From CAVQRC01 sp963715045 (GTDB taxonomy: Bacteria; Planctomycetota; Planctomycetia; Pirellulales; Lacipirellulaceae): 64,000 nucleotides of DNA. A program made the position numbers and the translations under genes. The stretch is taken from the NCBI GenBank assembly GCA_963715045.1, contig CAVQRC010000001.1, forward strand, positions 1 to 64,000, written 5' to 3'. The notes under the pieces were generated by a model. The model did not search any database, had not been told where the DNA came from, and was given only the letters and a program-made list of their open reading frames with translations. Of this stretch, positions 19,678-28,673 are shown one piece after another (the stretch's first letter is position 1; each line of letters begins with the position of its first letter).

Positions 19678-21448
19678 ATGAGCGCCGTCGACTACTGCGT
19701 CATTGTCTTGCTACTTCGCCGTGGTGATTGGCATCGGCTTTTGGTGTCGACATCTGGCCGCCAAGAATCTCGACAGCTACTTCCTGGCAGGCAAGAACAT
19801 GCATTGGCTGGCCCTGGCGATGTCGGGGTCTGTTTCCACGTTCGATATTACGGGCACGATGTGGATTGTCACGCTGCTGACGCTGTTCGGCATGCGGTCG
19901 ATGTGGAACCACTGGATGTGGGGCTTTCTGATGGCGGCATTTTTCATGTCGTACATGGGAAAGTGGGTGCGTCGTAGCGGGGTGATGACCGGCGCCGAGT
20001 GGATGGTCACCCGATTCGGCGATCGGGTGGACGGCAAGACGGCTCGGATCTCCTACACGGTCATGGCCGTGGTGATGCTCACCGGGCTGATTGGCTACGC
20101 GTTTCAGGGGATCGGTAAGTTCGCGTCGGTTTACATCACCTTCGGACTGCCGCCCGAAAAAGCGGCCATGGTCTGCGGCGTGCTGATCTTCTCGGTCACG
20201 ACGTTGTACGCGCTGCTCGGCGGGCTGTACGGCGTGGTCGTGACCAATGTGATTCAGACCGTGATCCTCTCGTTGGCGAGCCTCGTGATCGCCGGCGTGG
20301 CCTACTCTCAGATCAGCCCCGTGATGTTGGCCGAGGCACTGCCCGCGGATTGGACTTCGCTGGCACCCAAGTGGAGACTGGACGCCGCCACATCGCTCCC
20401 CAAAGCGTATGCGGGATACGAGTTGTTTGGTGCGCTGGTGATCGTGTGGGTGCTCAAAGGACTGTTGTTGAATCTGGGCGGCCCCGGTCAGATGACCGAC
20501 TTCCAGGCCTTTCTGGCCGCACGAAATCCTCGTGAGGCGGCGAAGCTGGGCGCTGCCTGGAGCGGGTTTCTGGTGGTGCGGTGGGCGATGTGCATGGGCA
20601 TCGCACTGTTAGCGCTCACCGGGCTCGAGGCATCGGGCGATCCAGAAAAAGTGATGCCCATGGTCCTGCAGGAGTACCTGCCGGCCGGGCTACGGGGCCT
20701 GGTGATCGCCGGGTTACTGGCGGCCTTTATGTCGACCTTCAGTGCAACGGTGAACGCGGCGGCGTCGTACCTGGTGCGTGACCTTTGGCAACCGCTGGTA
20801 GGGGAGACCGACCAGCGTTCTTTGGTGAGGGCCAGCTATGTGGCGACCGTGGCGGTCGTGGTCGCCGGTACGACCATCGGTGTTCTATCCGATTCGATAC
20901 GCCAGATATGGGACTGGCTGATGATCGCGCTGGGCGCGGCGTTCGTAGTCCCGAATGTGCTGCGTTGGTACTGGTGGCGGTTGAACGGTTGGGGGTATTC
21001 GGCGGGCACGCTCGCTGGCCTGCTGGGGGCTGTGCCGATCCTGCTGCTGACACTCTTCTGGCAGATCGAGCCGCCGCTGTATGTCACCTTCCCGGCTCTG
21101 TGCACCGTTTCACTCGTCGCCGCGTTGGCGGGAACATGGTGGACGAGGCCTACCGAGGACGAAGTGCTGACGACATTCTATGAAAGCGTACGACCGTTCG
21201 GAGTCTGGGGACCGATCCGCGATCGATGCAATCTGACCGCGGCGGAACTGGCTGCCCCAGCCGAAAGTCTGAGGTTGGCCGTAGTGAATCTGCTTTTGTC
21301 GAGCACGATGATCCTGGGCTGCTATCTGGGGCCGATGTACCTGGTCGGCCATTGGCATGTGCGGGCTGCTGGCTGGCTCGTCACGGCCGGCGTGGCGGGC
21401 GTGTCATTGTATTTCACCTGGTACCGCAACTTGCCGCCACCGAAGTGA
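19678..21448 (+). CDS. Sodium:solute symporter (SSS family), one +1 frameshift near the N-terminus
   Basis: Inner-membrane Na+-coupled transporter, about 590 codons with many hydrophobic segments. The true N-terminus (MSAVDYCVIV from ATG 19678) is one frame off the rest (CYFAVVIGIGFWCRH, then NLDSYFLAGKNMHWLALAMS). One extra base near 19709 explains this, and the span is 3n+1. Typical SSS signatures follow: GGLYGVVVTNVIQTVILS, LGGPGQMTDFQAFLAARNPR and LRGLVIAGLLAAFMSTFSAT. It follows GH92 by 50 nt, so import of released sugars is the likely role. It converges with the next gene, whose stop is 4 nt away. Confidence 0.9.
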
Positions 21449-21452
21449 CGAC

Positions 21453-22751
21453 TCAGACTACCAGCGTCCATGGCGACCGGTACTCCTTCGTCACCAGGGC
21501 ATTGGCCTGAGGGTCATCGATCACCTGTTCCTTCGCGGGATCCCAGCGGATTCTGCGGCCCGTCTTCCAGGCGATGTTCAACAGATGACCCGGGTTGCTG
21601 GCGTGATGCCCCTCCTCGACATCGGCCAACGGCATCGTGTGATTGCGAACGTTGTTGAGAAATACCGCCTGGTGGTCCGGCCCCCGGCCACGGAAACTCT
21701 CCTTCTTTGTTTTGTGGCCTCCTTCCGGGGTGATTGTGTAGCCGCTGCGGTCGAGAATCATCGAGGCTTCGCTACCAAAGAAACACTTGCCATGCGAGCG
21801 TTGTTCTCGGCGGCAGCCGGCCCGAAACGTGTACTGCAGCAGAAACCCCTGCCTGGCGACCGGCCCGGAGGAATACTCCAACACGCCGGAAAACGTGTCG
21901 GGCCATTCGGTATTGCTGTCTTCAAAGCACATTCTGCCGCCCATGGCGATCGCCGAAATCGGCTCGGTTACGCCCATGCACCAATTGACAATGTCGTAGT
22001 GGTGCACGGCCCAATCGAGCTGCCAGGCTCCGGCGTAGTCGAAGAACCAATAGTGATGCGCGTAGCGGTTCGGGTTGTAGTCGACACGAGGCGCCGGTCC
22101 GAGCCATAGGTTCCAATCGAGTTCGACTGGCGGATCGGCATCAGGCGGCGAGCCGAATCCCGGGTAGAAATAGTCGTAATCCCAGACCTTAACTTCTGAA
22201 ATCTCTCCCAGCCGGCCGGATTGGATGATCTCAGCCGCTCGCTGGTAGTGTTCCCAGCTTCGCTGCTGCGTACCGATCTGCACGACGCGATCGTATTTGC
22301 GTGCTGCCTCGACGGCAGCGCGGCCTTCACCGATCGATGTTCCCAGGGGTTTCTCCACGTAAACATCCTTACCGGCCTGGCACGCGTGGATGGTTGGCAA
22401 CACGTGCCAGTGGCCGGTTGTGGCGACAACAACCGCGTCGATGTCCTGGTCATCGAGAAGGTCACGATAGTCACGGACTGCGCGAATTTTTTCTCCTCCC
22501 AGCCGCTCGCGCGTCTCACCCAAACGCGTGGCATGCACGTCACACACCGCGATAAACCGCTGGCCGGGAACGGCCTGGAAGTCCTCGAGCAGCTGGTTAC
22601 CCCTCAGGCCGCAGCCGATCAACGCCAGATTGACCGTCTCATTCGGACCGGGACTGGCGTCGGCACCGGCCGCATACATGGTGGCCCACCCGGCGGCTGT
22701 CGCCGATGCGGCCTTTGTGAAGAACTCTCTTCTGCTCGAATTGGCGATCAT
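21453..22751 (-). CDS. Gfo/Idh/MocA family oxidoreductase (Tat-exported)
   Basis: 432 residues, intact. The start at 22751 begins a twin-arginine-type leader (MIANSSRREFFTKAAS), so the longer open frame to 22955 is rejected. The Rossmann motif LALIGCGLRGNQLL is followed by VVVATTGHWHVLPTI, the EKP motif (DVYVEKPLGTSIGEG) and a C-terminal domain with YNPNRYAHHYWFFDYAGAW. Last gene of a minus-strand set: sugar isomerase, ThuA, then this oxidoreductase 73 nt after the ThuA stop. Probably periplasmic sugar oxidation or hydrolysis; substrate unknown. Confidence 0.93.
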   Translation of the reverse strand: MIANSSRREFFTKAASATAAGWATMYAAGADASPGPNETVNLALIGCGLRGNQLLEDFQAVPGQRFIAVCDVHATRLGETRERLGGEKIRAVRDYRDLLDDQDIDAVVVATTGHWHVLPTIHACQAGKDVYVEKPLGTSIGEGRAAVEAARKYDRVVQIGTQQRSWEHYQRAAEIIQSGRLGEISEVKVWDYDYFYPGFGSPPDADPPVELDWNLWLGPAPRVDYNPNRYAHHYWFFDYAGAWQLDWAVHHYDIVNWCMGVTEPISAIAMGGRMCFEDSNTEWPDTFSGVLEYSSGPVARQGFLLQYTFRAGCRREQRSHGKCFFGSEASMILDRSGYTITPEGGHKTKKESFRGRGPDHQAVFLNNVRNHTMPLADVEEGHHASNPGHLLNIAWKTGRRIRWDPAKEQVIDDPQANALVTKEYRSPWTLVV

Positions 22752-22824
22752 CGGTCGGTCCCCTGAACTTGTTGGCCTGTTCGGGTCGTAGGGTAAACGC
22801 CAAGAACCGTCAGCGCGCTGCACG

Positions 22825-23550
22825 TCACGGATCTCTTCCTGCAGCCCAGCCGCATCCGCGTCGAAGCAAGTCTGCAGTGCCCGGAACTTGGATTGCTCTT
22901 TCGTCATGACCCAACGGTGTGTGAAAGACACGCCCGTTGCCATACGCAAACGCAAATGCCATCGGATGGTCTTCGCCGGTCAGCCGCGAACGCGCAGTGG
23001 CCAGAAGTTGCACCGGCCGCTCGCCGACCAAGCCTGTATAGAGTTCGTCGTCCGCCTGAAAGTCGCGCATGCCCTGCGTGATGGCATGCGTGGAATCGGT
23101 AATCCGGACCGTAAAGGGCCCTCGCGGGTCGTGCGTGTTCTTGCCGTCCCAGACCTTGCCCACAAGATCGCGATACTCAGGCCAGTCTCCGAACGCCCCG
23201 CAGGCAAAATGCAGGGCAACCAAGCCTCCGCCCTGCTTGACAAATCTGACCAGGTTCATTCGCACCCGTTGTTCGCGAGCGAGCGGCTTGTCGTTTCTGA
23301 AGTGCAGAAACACCACGTCGTAGTCGAAGATCGATTCGGAAGCCAGCACATCGGGTTGTTCGACAATCCGTACGGCGAACTGGTGGTCCTGTTGTAGGAT
23401 TTCACGAATCGCCGGCGCGGTTGTCTGCCAGTGATGGGCTGGGTGATCGACTCCGGTGACCAGCAGCACCCTCGTTGGCTCCACATCCTCAGCGATCGCT
23501 GTCGAGACCATCGCTGCGGCGGCGACGAACGTCTTCAATAACGCGCCCAT
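22825..23550 (-). CDS. ThuA-like domain protein (trehalose utilization family)
   Basis: 241 residues with a short signal peptide (MGALLKTFVAAAAMVSTAIA). Class-I glutamine-amidotransferase-like fold: LLVTGVDHPAHHWQTTAP, DVVFLHFRND, GGGLVALHFACGAF, GPFTVRITDSTHAITQGM, DDELYTGL and VFHTPLGHDERAI near the end. ThuA proteins are implicated in disaccharide oxidation pathways together with Gfo/Idh/MocA enzymes. It lies 16 nt after the isomerase gene and upstream of an oxidoreductase, matching that pairing. The start at 23550 is chosen as the first residue of the signal peptide. Confidence 0.9.
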   Translation of the reverse strand: MGALLKTFVAAAAMVSTAIAEDVEPTRVLLVTGVDHPAHHWQTTAPAIREILQQDHQFAVRIVEQPDVLASESIFDYDVVFLHFRNDKPLAREQRVRMNLVRFVKQGGGLVALHFACGAFGDWPEYRDLVGKVWDGKNTHDPRGPFTVRITDSTHAITQGMRDFQADDELYTGLVGERPVQLLATARSRLTGEDHPMAFAFAYGNGRVFHTPLGHDERAIQVPGTADLLRRGCGWAAGRDP

Positions 23551-23566
23551 GACCGACACTCCCAAT

Positions 23567-24412
23567 TTACGCCAGCGTAGCCCGCAGAAACTCGATGCTC
23601 TTGCAGATGTTCTGATCGGACCCGAAGCACTCCACCGACAACACACCGTTCCACTCGGTTTCTTTCAAATACGTGATACAGCGTTTGATGTTCTCGGTAT
23701 TGACGCCACCACCGATTGGGACCTCACTACAAGCGATCCCCGTTTCTTCTCCCCGGGCCGCCGCGGTCAGCTCCTGGCTGACATCCTTAACGTGGGCGTG
23801 CGAGAGATACTTGCGGAATCGAGCCAGGTACTCCAGTGGATCATTGCCGGCGATGAACGAGTTACCCGTGTCGAAGTTGAACCGTAAATGCTCGGAATCA
23901 AAATAGGTGAACAGCTTCTCCAGGAAGTCGCCGTCGTTCGTGTAAGGCCCGTGAGTTTCGACGTTGATGATCACGTCGTAGTCCTCGGCCCAGGAAAGAC
24001 ACTGCCGGTAGTTCTCGCAGGTTATCCGAAAGACATCTTCGTCTGAGTAGCCTTCAGTTTTCTGCGCACCGTCGGTGGTGTCGACAATCGGACAGCCGAT
24101 CTCGGCCGCGAAGCGGATGGCCTGTTGCACGTATTGAACTCCAAACGTCGATCCGGCCGGTCCCATCATGGGGAACGCGGCGTCGATCTGCGAGACGCTC
24201 AGGCCTTTCTCATCAAGGTATCGTTTCAGCGCTCGTGGGTTTGATTGCAACGACACCGACGGATCGTATCCCAGACCTTGCACGAAGTACTGCCCATGGA
24301 TCACTCCGAATTCGAGATGCGACAGCCCGTACTTGACAGCAGTTTCCACCGCTATCTGGAAGTTGCCGCTGAGCACGCGCCAGTTGTCGGTGTGCATTCC
24401 CAGTTCGATCAT
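23567..24412 (-). CDS. Sugar phosphate isomerase/epimerase (xylose isomerase-like TIM barrel)
   Basis: 281 residues, intact and without a signal peptide, so cytoplasmic. The AP-endonuclease-2 / IolE-type barrel is shown by MHTDNWR, VKYGLSHLEFGVIHGQ, CPIVDTTDGAQKT, IINVETHGPYTND (metal-binding Glu), RFNFDTGNSF (metal-binding Asp), HAHVKDVSQ (His and Asp) and VLSVECFGS (Glu). First gene of the isomerase-ThuA-oxidoreductase set. Likely isomerises or epimerises a keto-sugar. Confidence 0.9.
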   Translation of the reverse strand: MIELGMHTDNWRVLSGNFQIAVETAVKYGLSHLEFGVIHGQYFVQGLGYDPSVSLQSNPRALKRYLDEKGLSVSQIDAAFPMMGPAGSTFGVQYVQQAIRFAAEIGCPIVDTTDGAQKTEGYSDEDVFRITCENYRQCLSWAEDYDVIINVETHGPYTNDGDFLEKLFTYFDSEHLRFNFDTGNSFIAGNDPLEYLARFRKYLSHAHVKDVSQELTAAARGEETGIACSEVPIGGGVNTENIKRCITYLKETEWNGVLSVECFGSDQNICKSIEFLRATLA

Positions 24413-24632
24413 CTGCGGTCTCCGTTCTCAGTTCCGTCAGGGGGCCCGCTGAGCGGGCGCATCGGCGCATTGCGAACGATCCCTTGCCTGAGAAGTCGCG
24501 GGTCTGTTATCGACGCGAGCAACGCCGGAAGACATGCCACCGGACTCGCAACCAATGTATACAATAGCGCGCCAGTTTAGCGAGTTTAGCCTGATCTGGC
24601 AACCGGGACAGGCAACTGGCATGCACTTAGAA

Positions 24633-24707
24633 CGCAGCCAAAAACCTCGCGGCGCGTATCCCACGGCCGGGGCATCTGGTAGCCGGAGCTGGTTTTTGGA
24701 TCGGCAC
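24633..24707 (+). repeat. 75-nt palindromic element at the 3' end of a UroD-like gene
   Basis: Contains GTATCCCACGGCCGGGG, GGTAGCCGGAGC and TTTTTGGATCGG at the family offsets. CCAAAAACC and GGTTTTTGG pair as its inner ends. It abuts the minus-strand UroD stop (24708-24710), so it may fold as a terminator for that gene. It is open in the family phase (reads AKNLAARIPRPGHLVAGAG). Confidence 0.7.
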
Positions 24708-25688
24708 TCAGAAGTTCATCAGCTTCACAAACTCGTCGAACATGATGCTCGACATTTCCGGGTCGACCGCGATCGCCTCGTCGGCACCGTAGTCAAATAC
24801 GATCAATCCACCAGACGCCGTGGCCCAATGCTGGACCAGCAACCGTGCTTCGGCGCGGACGTCTTTCTCGACGCCCTGTGGCAAGGTTGCCTGAATGTCC
24901 ACGGTGGTCAGGAAGCAGACTTTGCCGCGGAACTGCTCACCGAACTCGACCAGCCCGTAGGTCCGTGGCTGCTGCATGTTCAACACGTCAACGCCCAAGT
25001 CGATCAGTCGAGGCACAAAATCGTTGATCCGCCCGCAACTGTGCAGAATTACGTGCCAGCCGTAGCCGTGGATGGCATCGAAAAGCTGCGCGTAGCGCTG
25101 TGCGAAAAACGAGTCGAACAGGTTGGCACCGATAAAGGTTCCTTGCTGGGTCCCCCAGTCGTCGGTAAGAAAGATCGCATCCACTCGATCTCCGAACTTG
25201 CGGGCTAGTTCATCGCACTGGGCAAGTTTGAATGCCAGAATCATGTCGAGAACGTTCTCGATCCGGTTTGGTTCGAGGTACAGATCTTCCATTGCTGCTG
25301 TGAATCCTCGCAGCATGTGCAACCGCTCGATCAAGTTGAAATGGCTGGTCACGACGACGTAGCGATCGCCCGCTTTGTCGAGCAGATTCTCGAGTCGCTC
25401 GAAGTAGAACGGGTTGCGGGGATTGGGAGGACGGTAGCCTTGCAAGGCCGACCAGTCCGCCAGCGGGTGGATCACGACCTGCCCCATGTTTTTTCGATCA
25501 GTCGTGGCCCATTGGCACCCCCAGTCGTCTGTCCCCGGGTTGTCGAAAAACCATCCCGACTCTGCTCGATCCATCTCCCAAATAGCGCATACGTCATTGG
25601 GAGCCGCCGCCGTCTTATCCTGCCAGAATGGAAGTCTGGGTGGCGATCGGAACTCGATCGCCCTCTGCACGATCTCCCGGCTTTTCAT
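24708..25688 (-). CDS. UroD-family (methylcobamide methyltransferase-like) protein
   Basis: 326 residues, intact. Superfamily blocks: MKSREIVQRAIEFRSPPRLP at the N-terminus, ERLHMLRGFTAAMEDLY, DAIFLTDDWGTQQGTFI, and H216-S217-C218 in WHVILHSCGRINDF, the H-x-C zinc motif. DVLNMQQP and FLTTVDIQATLPQG follow. ATG 25688 is chosen over 25703 because AAAGGCG lies upstream at good spacing. It is 113 nt downstream of a Gfo/Idh/MocA gene and is bracketed by two 75-nt repeats. Function is probably methyl or decarboxylation chemistry on a small molecule; O-demethylation is inferred, not shown. Confidence 0.82.
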   Translation of the reverse strand: MKSREIVQRAIEFRSPPRLPFWQDKTAAAPNDVCAIWEMDRAESGWFFDNPGTDDWGCQWATTDRKNMGQVVIHPLADWSALQGYRPPNPRNPFYFERLENLLDKAGDRYVVVTSHFNLIERLHMLRGFTAAMEDLYLEPNRIENVLDMILAFKLAQCDELARKFGDRVDAIFLTDDWGTQQGTFIGANLFDSFFAQRYAQLFDAIHGYGWHVILHSCGRINDFVPRLIDLGVDVLNMQQPRTYGLVEFGEQFRGKVCFLTTVDIQATLPQGVEKDVRAEARLLVQHWATASGGLIVFDYGADEAIAVDPEMSSIMFDEFVKLMNF

Positions 25689-25693
25689 GAGAG

Positions 25694-25768
25694 CGCCTTT
25701 CAAAACCCCGTTTCAGGTCTCCCACGGCCTGGAAACAAGGTAGTCAAAACACGATTTGCCACGGGCTC
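25694..25768 (+). repeat. 75-nt palindromic element, subfamily 2 (upstream of UroD-like gene)
   Basis: Reads CCCCGTTTCAGG, TCTCCCACGGCC, TGGAAACAAGGT in consecutive 12-nt blocks and ends CTC at position 75 like the main family. It aligns gap-free to 2427-2501. On the opposite strand it supplies the AAAGGCG ribosome-binding region of the UroD-like gene that starts at 25688. Confidence 0.65.
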
Positions 25769-25801
25769 TAGAAGGTCTGCCCGAACAGGGACCGCTGTGA
25801 A

Positions 25802-26827
25802 TTACACGAGCGGCAGCTTGACCGTTCGCCCTCCTTCTTCAATCGAGCGGTCGATGGCCAGGCACAGTTCGTGCGTGCGATAGGCGTCGTCCACGCTACA
25901 GTGCGACTGGGTGTCGTGCCGAATGCAGTCGACCAGGTGATTCACCTCGGCGTCGAATGGGTGGTGCTCGACCTCGCCGGAATCGGGTCTGGTCGTAGGT
26001 ACGGAAGCCCATCCGGTTTGGGCCGGCAGTAGTTTCTTGGACCAGATCCGGTTGTCGCGGAGAGTTCCGTCAGTGCCGACCAGATCGATGTTGAACGAGT
26101 AGGGCATTTCGCAATCCAGCAGCACCGAGGTCTTTCCAATCGCTCCGCCGCGAAACTTGACCACGGCCACGACATTGGCATCGTATTCGTAAGCCGCTTT
26201 CCAGTTGTTCGACATCGCGGACACCTCGGTCACTTCGTCGTCGGCGAACCATCGCATGGCATCAACGGCGTGGCAGCCGCCGAGTAGCATGGCGCTGCCC
26301 CCAGTTGCTTTCGTGTGAGCCCAATCCCAGCCCCGGTAGTCGGGGGAGATGCCGTGCCAGTAGTCAACCTCGACGTAGAAGAGATCGCCGATAACGTTTG
26401 CATTGAGCAGCGTCTTAAGGTTCTCGAACAACGGATTCCAGCGGAGAACGAAACTAACCACGCTCTTCACTCCCGTCCGTGCGACCGCGTCGCGGAGCGA
26501 CCGATTCTCTTCCGCCGATAAGACCATGGGTTTTTCGATGAGCAGGTGCCGACCGGCTTCGGCCGCGGCAATTCCCTGTTCGGCGTGAACGTGGTTTGGC
26601 CCGCTGATGTTGACGATGTCGACTCGATCGTCGTTCAGCATGTCGTCGAAAGACACATGCACCGTGCAGTCGAGTTCGCATTCATCGACCAATCGTCGGG
26701 CACTTTCCGGATTGCGGCTGCTGACCGAGACGATTTGTGCATGGGGGCATTTCTTCCAACTGGCGGCGTGCGCGTGGGCCACCTGTCCGGCTCCGTGGAT
26801 GGCGACTCCCAGTTTGTGATCATCCAT
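25802..26827 (-). CDS. Gfo/Idh/MocA family oxidoreductase (cytoplasmic type)
   Basis: 341 residues, intact, no signal peptide. Rossmann motif GVAIHGAGQVAHAHAASW, then DIVNISGPNHVHAEQGI, the EKP motif (LLIEKPMVLSAEEN), FVLRWNPLFENLK, and a substrate-domain GGSAMLLGGCHAVDAMRWF with the conserved Asp and His arrangement. The start at 26827 has GGAGGTG upstream at ideal spacing, so the longer frame to 26893 is rejected. First gene of a minus-strand set with the UroD-like gene, and divergent from MtrH. Confidence 0.92.
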   Translation of the reverse strand: MDDHKLGVAIHGAGQVAHAHAASWKKCPHAQIVSVSSRNPESARRLVDECELDCTVHVSFDDMLNDDRVDIVNISGPNHVHAEQGIAAAEAGRHLLIEKPMVLSAEENRSLRDAVARTGVKSVVSFVLRWNPLFENLKTLLNANVIGDLFYVEVDYWHGISPDYRGWDWAHTKATGGSAMLLGGCHAVDAMRWFADDEVTEVSAMSNNWKAAYEYDANVVAVVKFRGGAIGKTSVLLDCEMPYSFNIDLVGTDGTLRDNRIWSKKLLPAQTGWASVPTTRPDSGEVEHHPFDAEVNHLVDCIRHDTQSHCSVDDAYRTHELCLAIDRSIEEGGRTVKLPLV

Positions 26828-27197
26828 CTTACACCTCCGGAGACGGCACCAAACGCCTTGGACGCTTCTTGTCCCGCAGCTTCGCAACGGCACTTGAACG
26901 TCGCCGGATTCCGCATGAAGCCAGTGACCACGGTGTGCCCCACAGACTTTTCCGGGAAGCTGCGACGGATCGCGTGTGATCTTGGCCAGCCTGACGGCCG
27001 CATGTTTCCCGGAGCCCTGTCGTCGCTGATACTCAACAATGCAGGTTTAATTTACGGAGTTGATGCCGTGAATGCAATTATCAGCTCAGGTACCAACGAC
27101 CGCGTGAGCGTTGCCTCGGCTACCGTGACTCACTACACTCGCCGACGCCAATGCCGCCTCAGGGCGGTACCAACCCAAGTTTTCCGGGAGAGCAAAA
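26828..27197. promoter_or_regulatory. Divergent intergenic region, oxidoreductase / MtrH
   Basis: 370 nt between two divergent genes with no coding signal. The part at 27045-27090 is AT-rich (TTTAATTTACGGAGTTG, AATGCAATTATCAG) and is the best place for promoters. The MtrH start is preceded by GGGAGAGC. No operator recognised. Confidence 0.4.
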
Positions 27198-28133
27198 ATG
27201 GCTTCCGATCTGGATCAAGACGCGGCACGAGGTCTGTTGAGTTTTACGGCGAAACAGACCACCTGTGAGATCGGAGGCGTCCGAGTTGGAGGACAACCGG
27301 GAGTCCGACCGACCGTTCTGATTGGCAGCATCTTCTACCACGGACAGAAGATCTTCATCGATGAGGAACGAGACGAGTTTGATCCCAGCGAGGCAGAGAA
27401 GCGGATCCGCGCTCAGGAAGAGTTCTCCAATCGGACCGGGAATCCATGCATGTTCGACGTCGTGGGTTCGACTCCCGAGGCGCTCCAGCGACATCTGGAG
27501 TTCACGGCCAGCGTCACGGACTTGCCGTTGCTGATCGACGGCACGACGGCCGAAGTGAGACTCGCGGGACTGAAGTACGTCGCCCAGTCCGGATTGGCCG
27601 GCCGGGCCGTATACAACTCCATCCAGCCGTCCATCGGTGACGAGGAGTTGGCGGCGATCCATGAAGCGGGTGTCGAGAGCGCGATTATTCTCACGTACTA
27701 CCTGCAGGATTTCACCGCCCAAGGTAGGGTTCAGGCGGTCAGGGAACTCGTTCCGAGGGTGCAGGCAGCGGGTGTTCGAAACGTGATCATCGACACCTGC
27801 GTGATGGATCTGGCCACCCTGGGCCAGGCGTACAGTGCGATCTTCGAAGTCAAGGACAAGTTCGGGTTGCCTGCCGGGGGCGGTGTGCACAACGCCGTCG
27901 CCATGTGGCGAGGTCTCAAGACGAAAATGGGTGAGCAAGCCGAGAAGCCATGTATGGCTGCTGCTGCCGCCGCGGCTGTCGCCGTCGGCGCCGACTTCGT
28001 ACTGTACGGCCCGATCGAAGATGCAGCGTACGTATTCCCGGCCGTGGCGATGGTCGACACGGCTCTCAGCCAGTTGTCCATCGAGAAGGGCAGCAGGCCC
28101 GAGCGCGACCATCCCCGCTTTCGAATCGGCTGA
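27198..28133 (+). CDS. Tetrahydromethanopterin S-methyltransferase subunit H (MtrH) family protein
   Basis: 311 residues, intact. MtrH-type methyltransferase of the pterin-binding TIM-barrel superfamily. It moves a methyl group between a tetrahydropterin and a corrinoid. Blocks: TCEIGGVRVGGQPGVRPTVL, GSIFYHGQKI, FDVVGSTPEALQRHLEF, LLIDGTT, YNSIQPSI, VIIDTCVMDL, GLPAGGGVHNAV and ADFVLYGPIEDA. No MtrA-G partners and no corrinoid protein are in the window, so it is a stand-alone MtrH as in bacterial MtgA-like systems. Neighbours include three UroD-family proteins. Whether the acceptor is H4MPT or H4F is not readable here. Confidence 0.88.
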   Translation: MASDLDQDAARGLLSFTAKQTTCEIGGVRVGGQPGVRPTVLIGSIFYHGQKIFIDEERDEFDPSEAEKRIRAQEEFSNRTGNPCMFDVVGSTPEALQRHLEFTASVTDLPLLIDGTTAEVRLAGLKYVAQSGLAGRAVYNSIQPSIGDEELAAIHEAGVESAIILTYYLQDFTAQGRVQAVRELVPRVQAAGVRNVIIDTCVMDLATLGQAYSAIFEVKDKFGLPAGGGVHNAVAMWRGLKTKMGEQAEKPCMAAAAAAAVAVGADFVLYGPIEDAAYVFPAVAMVDTALSQLSIEKGSRPERDHPRFRIG

Positions 28134-28154
28134 TCCAGTGGCAAATGACTCGAG

Positions 28155-28172
28155 AGGTTTTGGGATAGGAAC
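28155..28172 (-). repeat. Half copy of the 75-nt element after mtrH
   Basis: On the minus strand CCTATCCCAAAACCTC is identical to the first 16 nt of the copy at 12330-12404, then similarity to that copy ends. The sequence just beyond contains TTTGCCAC, as at the 3' end of the subfamily-2 copy at 25694-25768, so this may be a hybrid or remnant. Confidence 0.5.
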
Positions 28173-28198
28173 TCACCGCCCTGTTCCCCTGGGCTGGG

Positions 28199-28224
28199 CC
28201 CCCGAAGATCGGTAGGGGGTTTTT
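28199..28224 (+). terminator. Intrinsic terminator for mtrH
   Basis: CCCCC (28199-28203) and GGGGG (28215-28219) can pair around an 11-nt loop and are followed directly by TTTTT. It lies 66 nt after the mtrH stop. Confidence 0.55.
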
Positions 28225-28275
28225 ATCCGGTTTTTGTTCCGCCGAACCAGTCACACGGAGGATACGCGGTGCATT

Positions 28276-28673
28276 GATCAGCTGCGAAGCAGCGGCAGCA
28301 TTTAGCCGTGGGCGAGCGATGACGAGCCTCGGGCGAGGCTTCGCGTAGCCCACGGTTGTCTGCGGCGCAGTACGAACCCCGGCGGCGGCACGCGTTTCGC
28401 AGGCCGAGGCAGAGGGTTCACGTGTCGTAGCAGCATCGTTCGCTTCGCGAACGATCGAACAGCATCACTGGAGAGAATCAGTCGGTCGGCGAAGCCGACC
28501 ACTTTCACCTGCCCAAAGAAGCCTCCGCGACGAGTCGTCGCCTGCCTGGCCGACGATGGTCAGCGCGCAGGCGCGTTCTGGGCGAGCGCGGCAACCGTGG
28601 GCTCCGCTTCAACTCGCCAGAGGCTCGTCACGCTCGCCCACGGCTAGTTGCTGCCGCTGCTTCGCAGCTGTTC
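28276..28673. repeat. Nested palindrome island 2 (84-nt inverted repeat)
   Basis: Arm 28276-28358 and arm 28591-28673 are near-complementary over about 84 nt. Shared words include CAGCTGCGAAGCAGCGGCAG, TAGCCGTGGGCGAGCG, TGACGAGCCTC and GCCCACGGTTG. Each arm is itself a hairpin (CCGTGGGC with GCCCACGG). The 230-nt centre holds CGTTCGC-TTC-GCGAACG at 28437 and TCGGCGAAGCCGA near 28489, as in island 1. Outside it, GGGCTGGGCCCCCGAA at about 28191 is repeated inverted at about 28919-28934. No open frame in it resembles a protein. Confidence 0.75.

Noticed and set aside
28276..28673. CRISPR array or riboswitch
   Set aside because: The repeats are inverted and nested rather than evenly spaced direct repeats, and no known aptamer core is recognisable.
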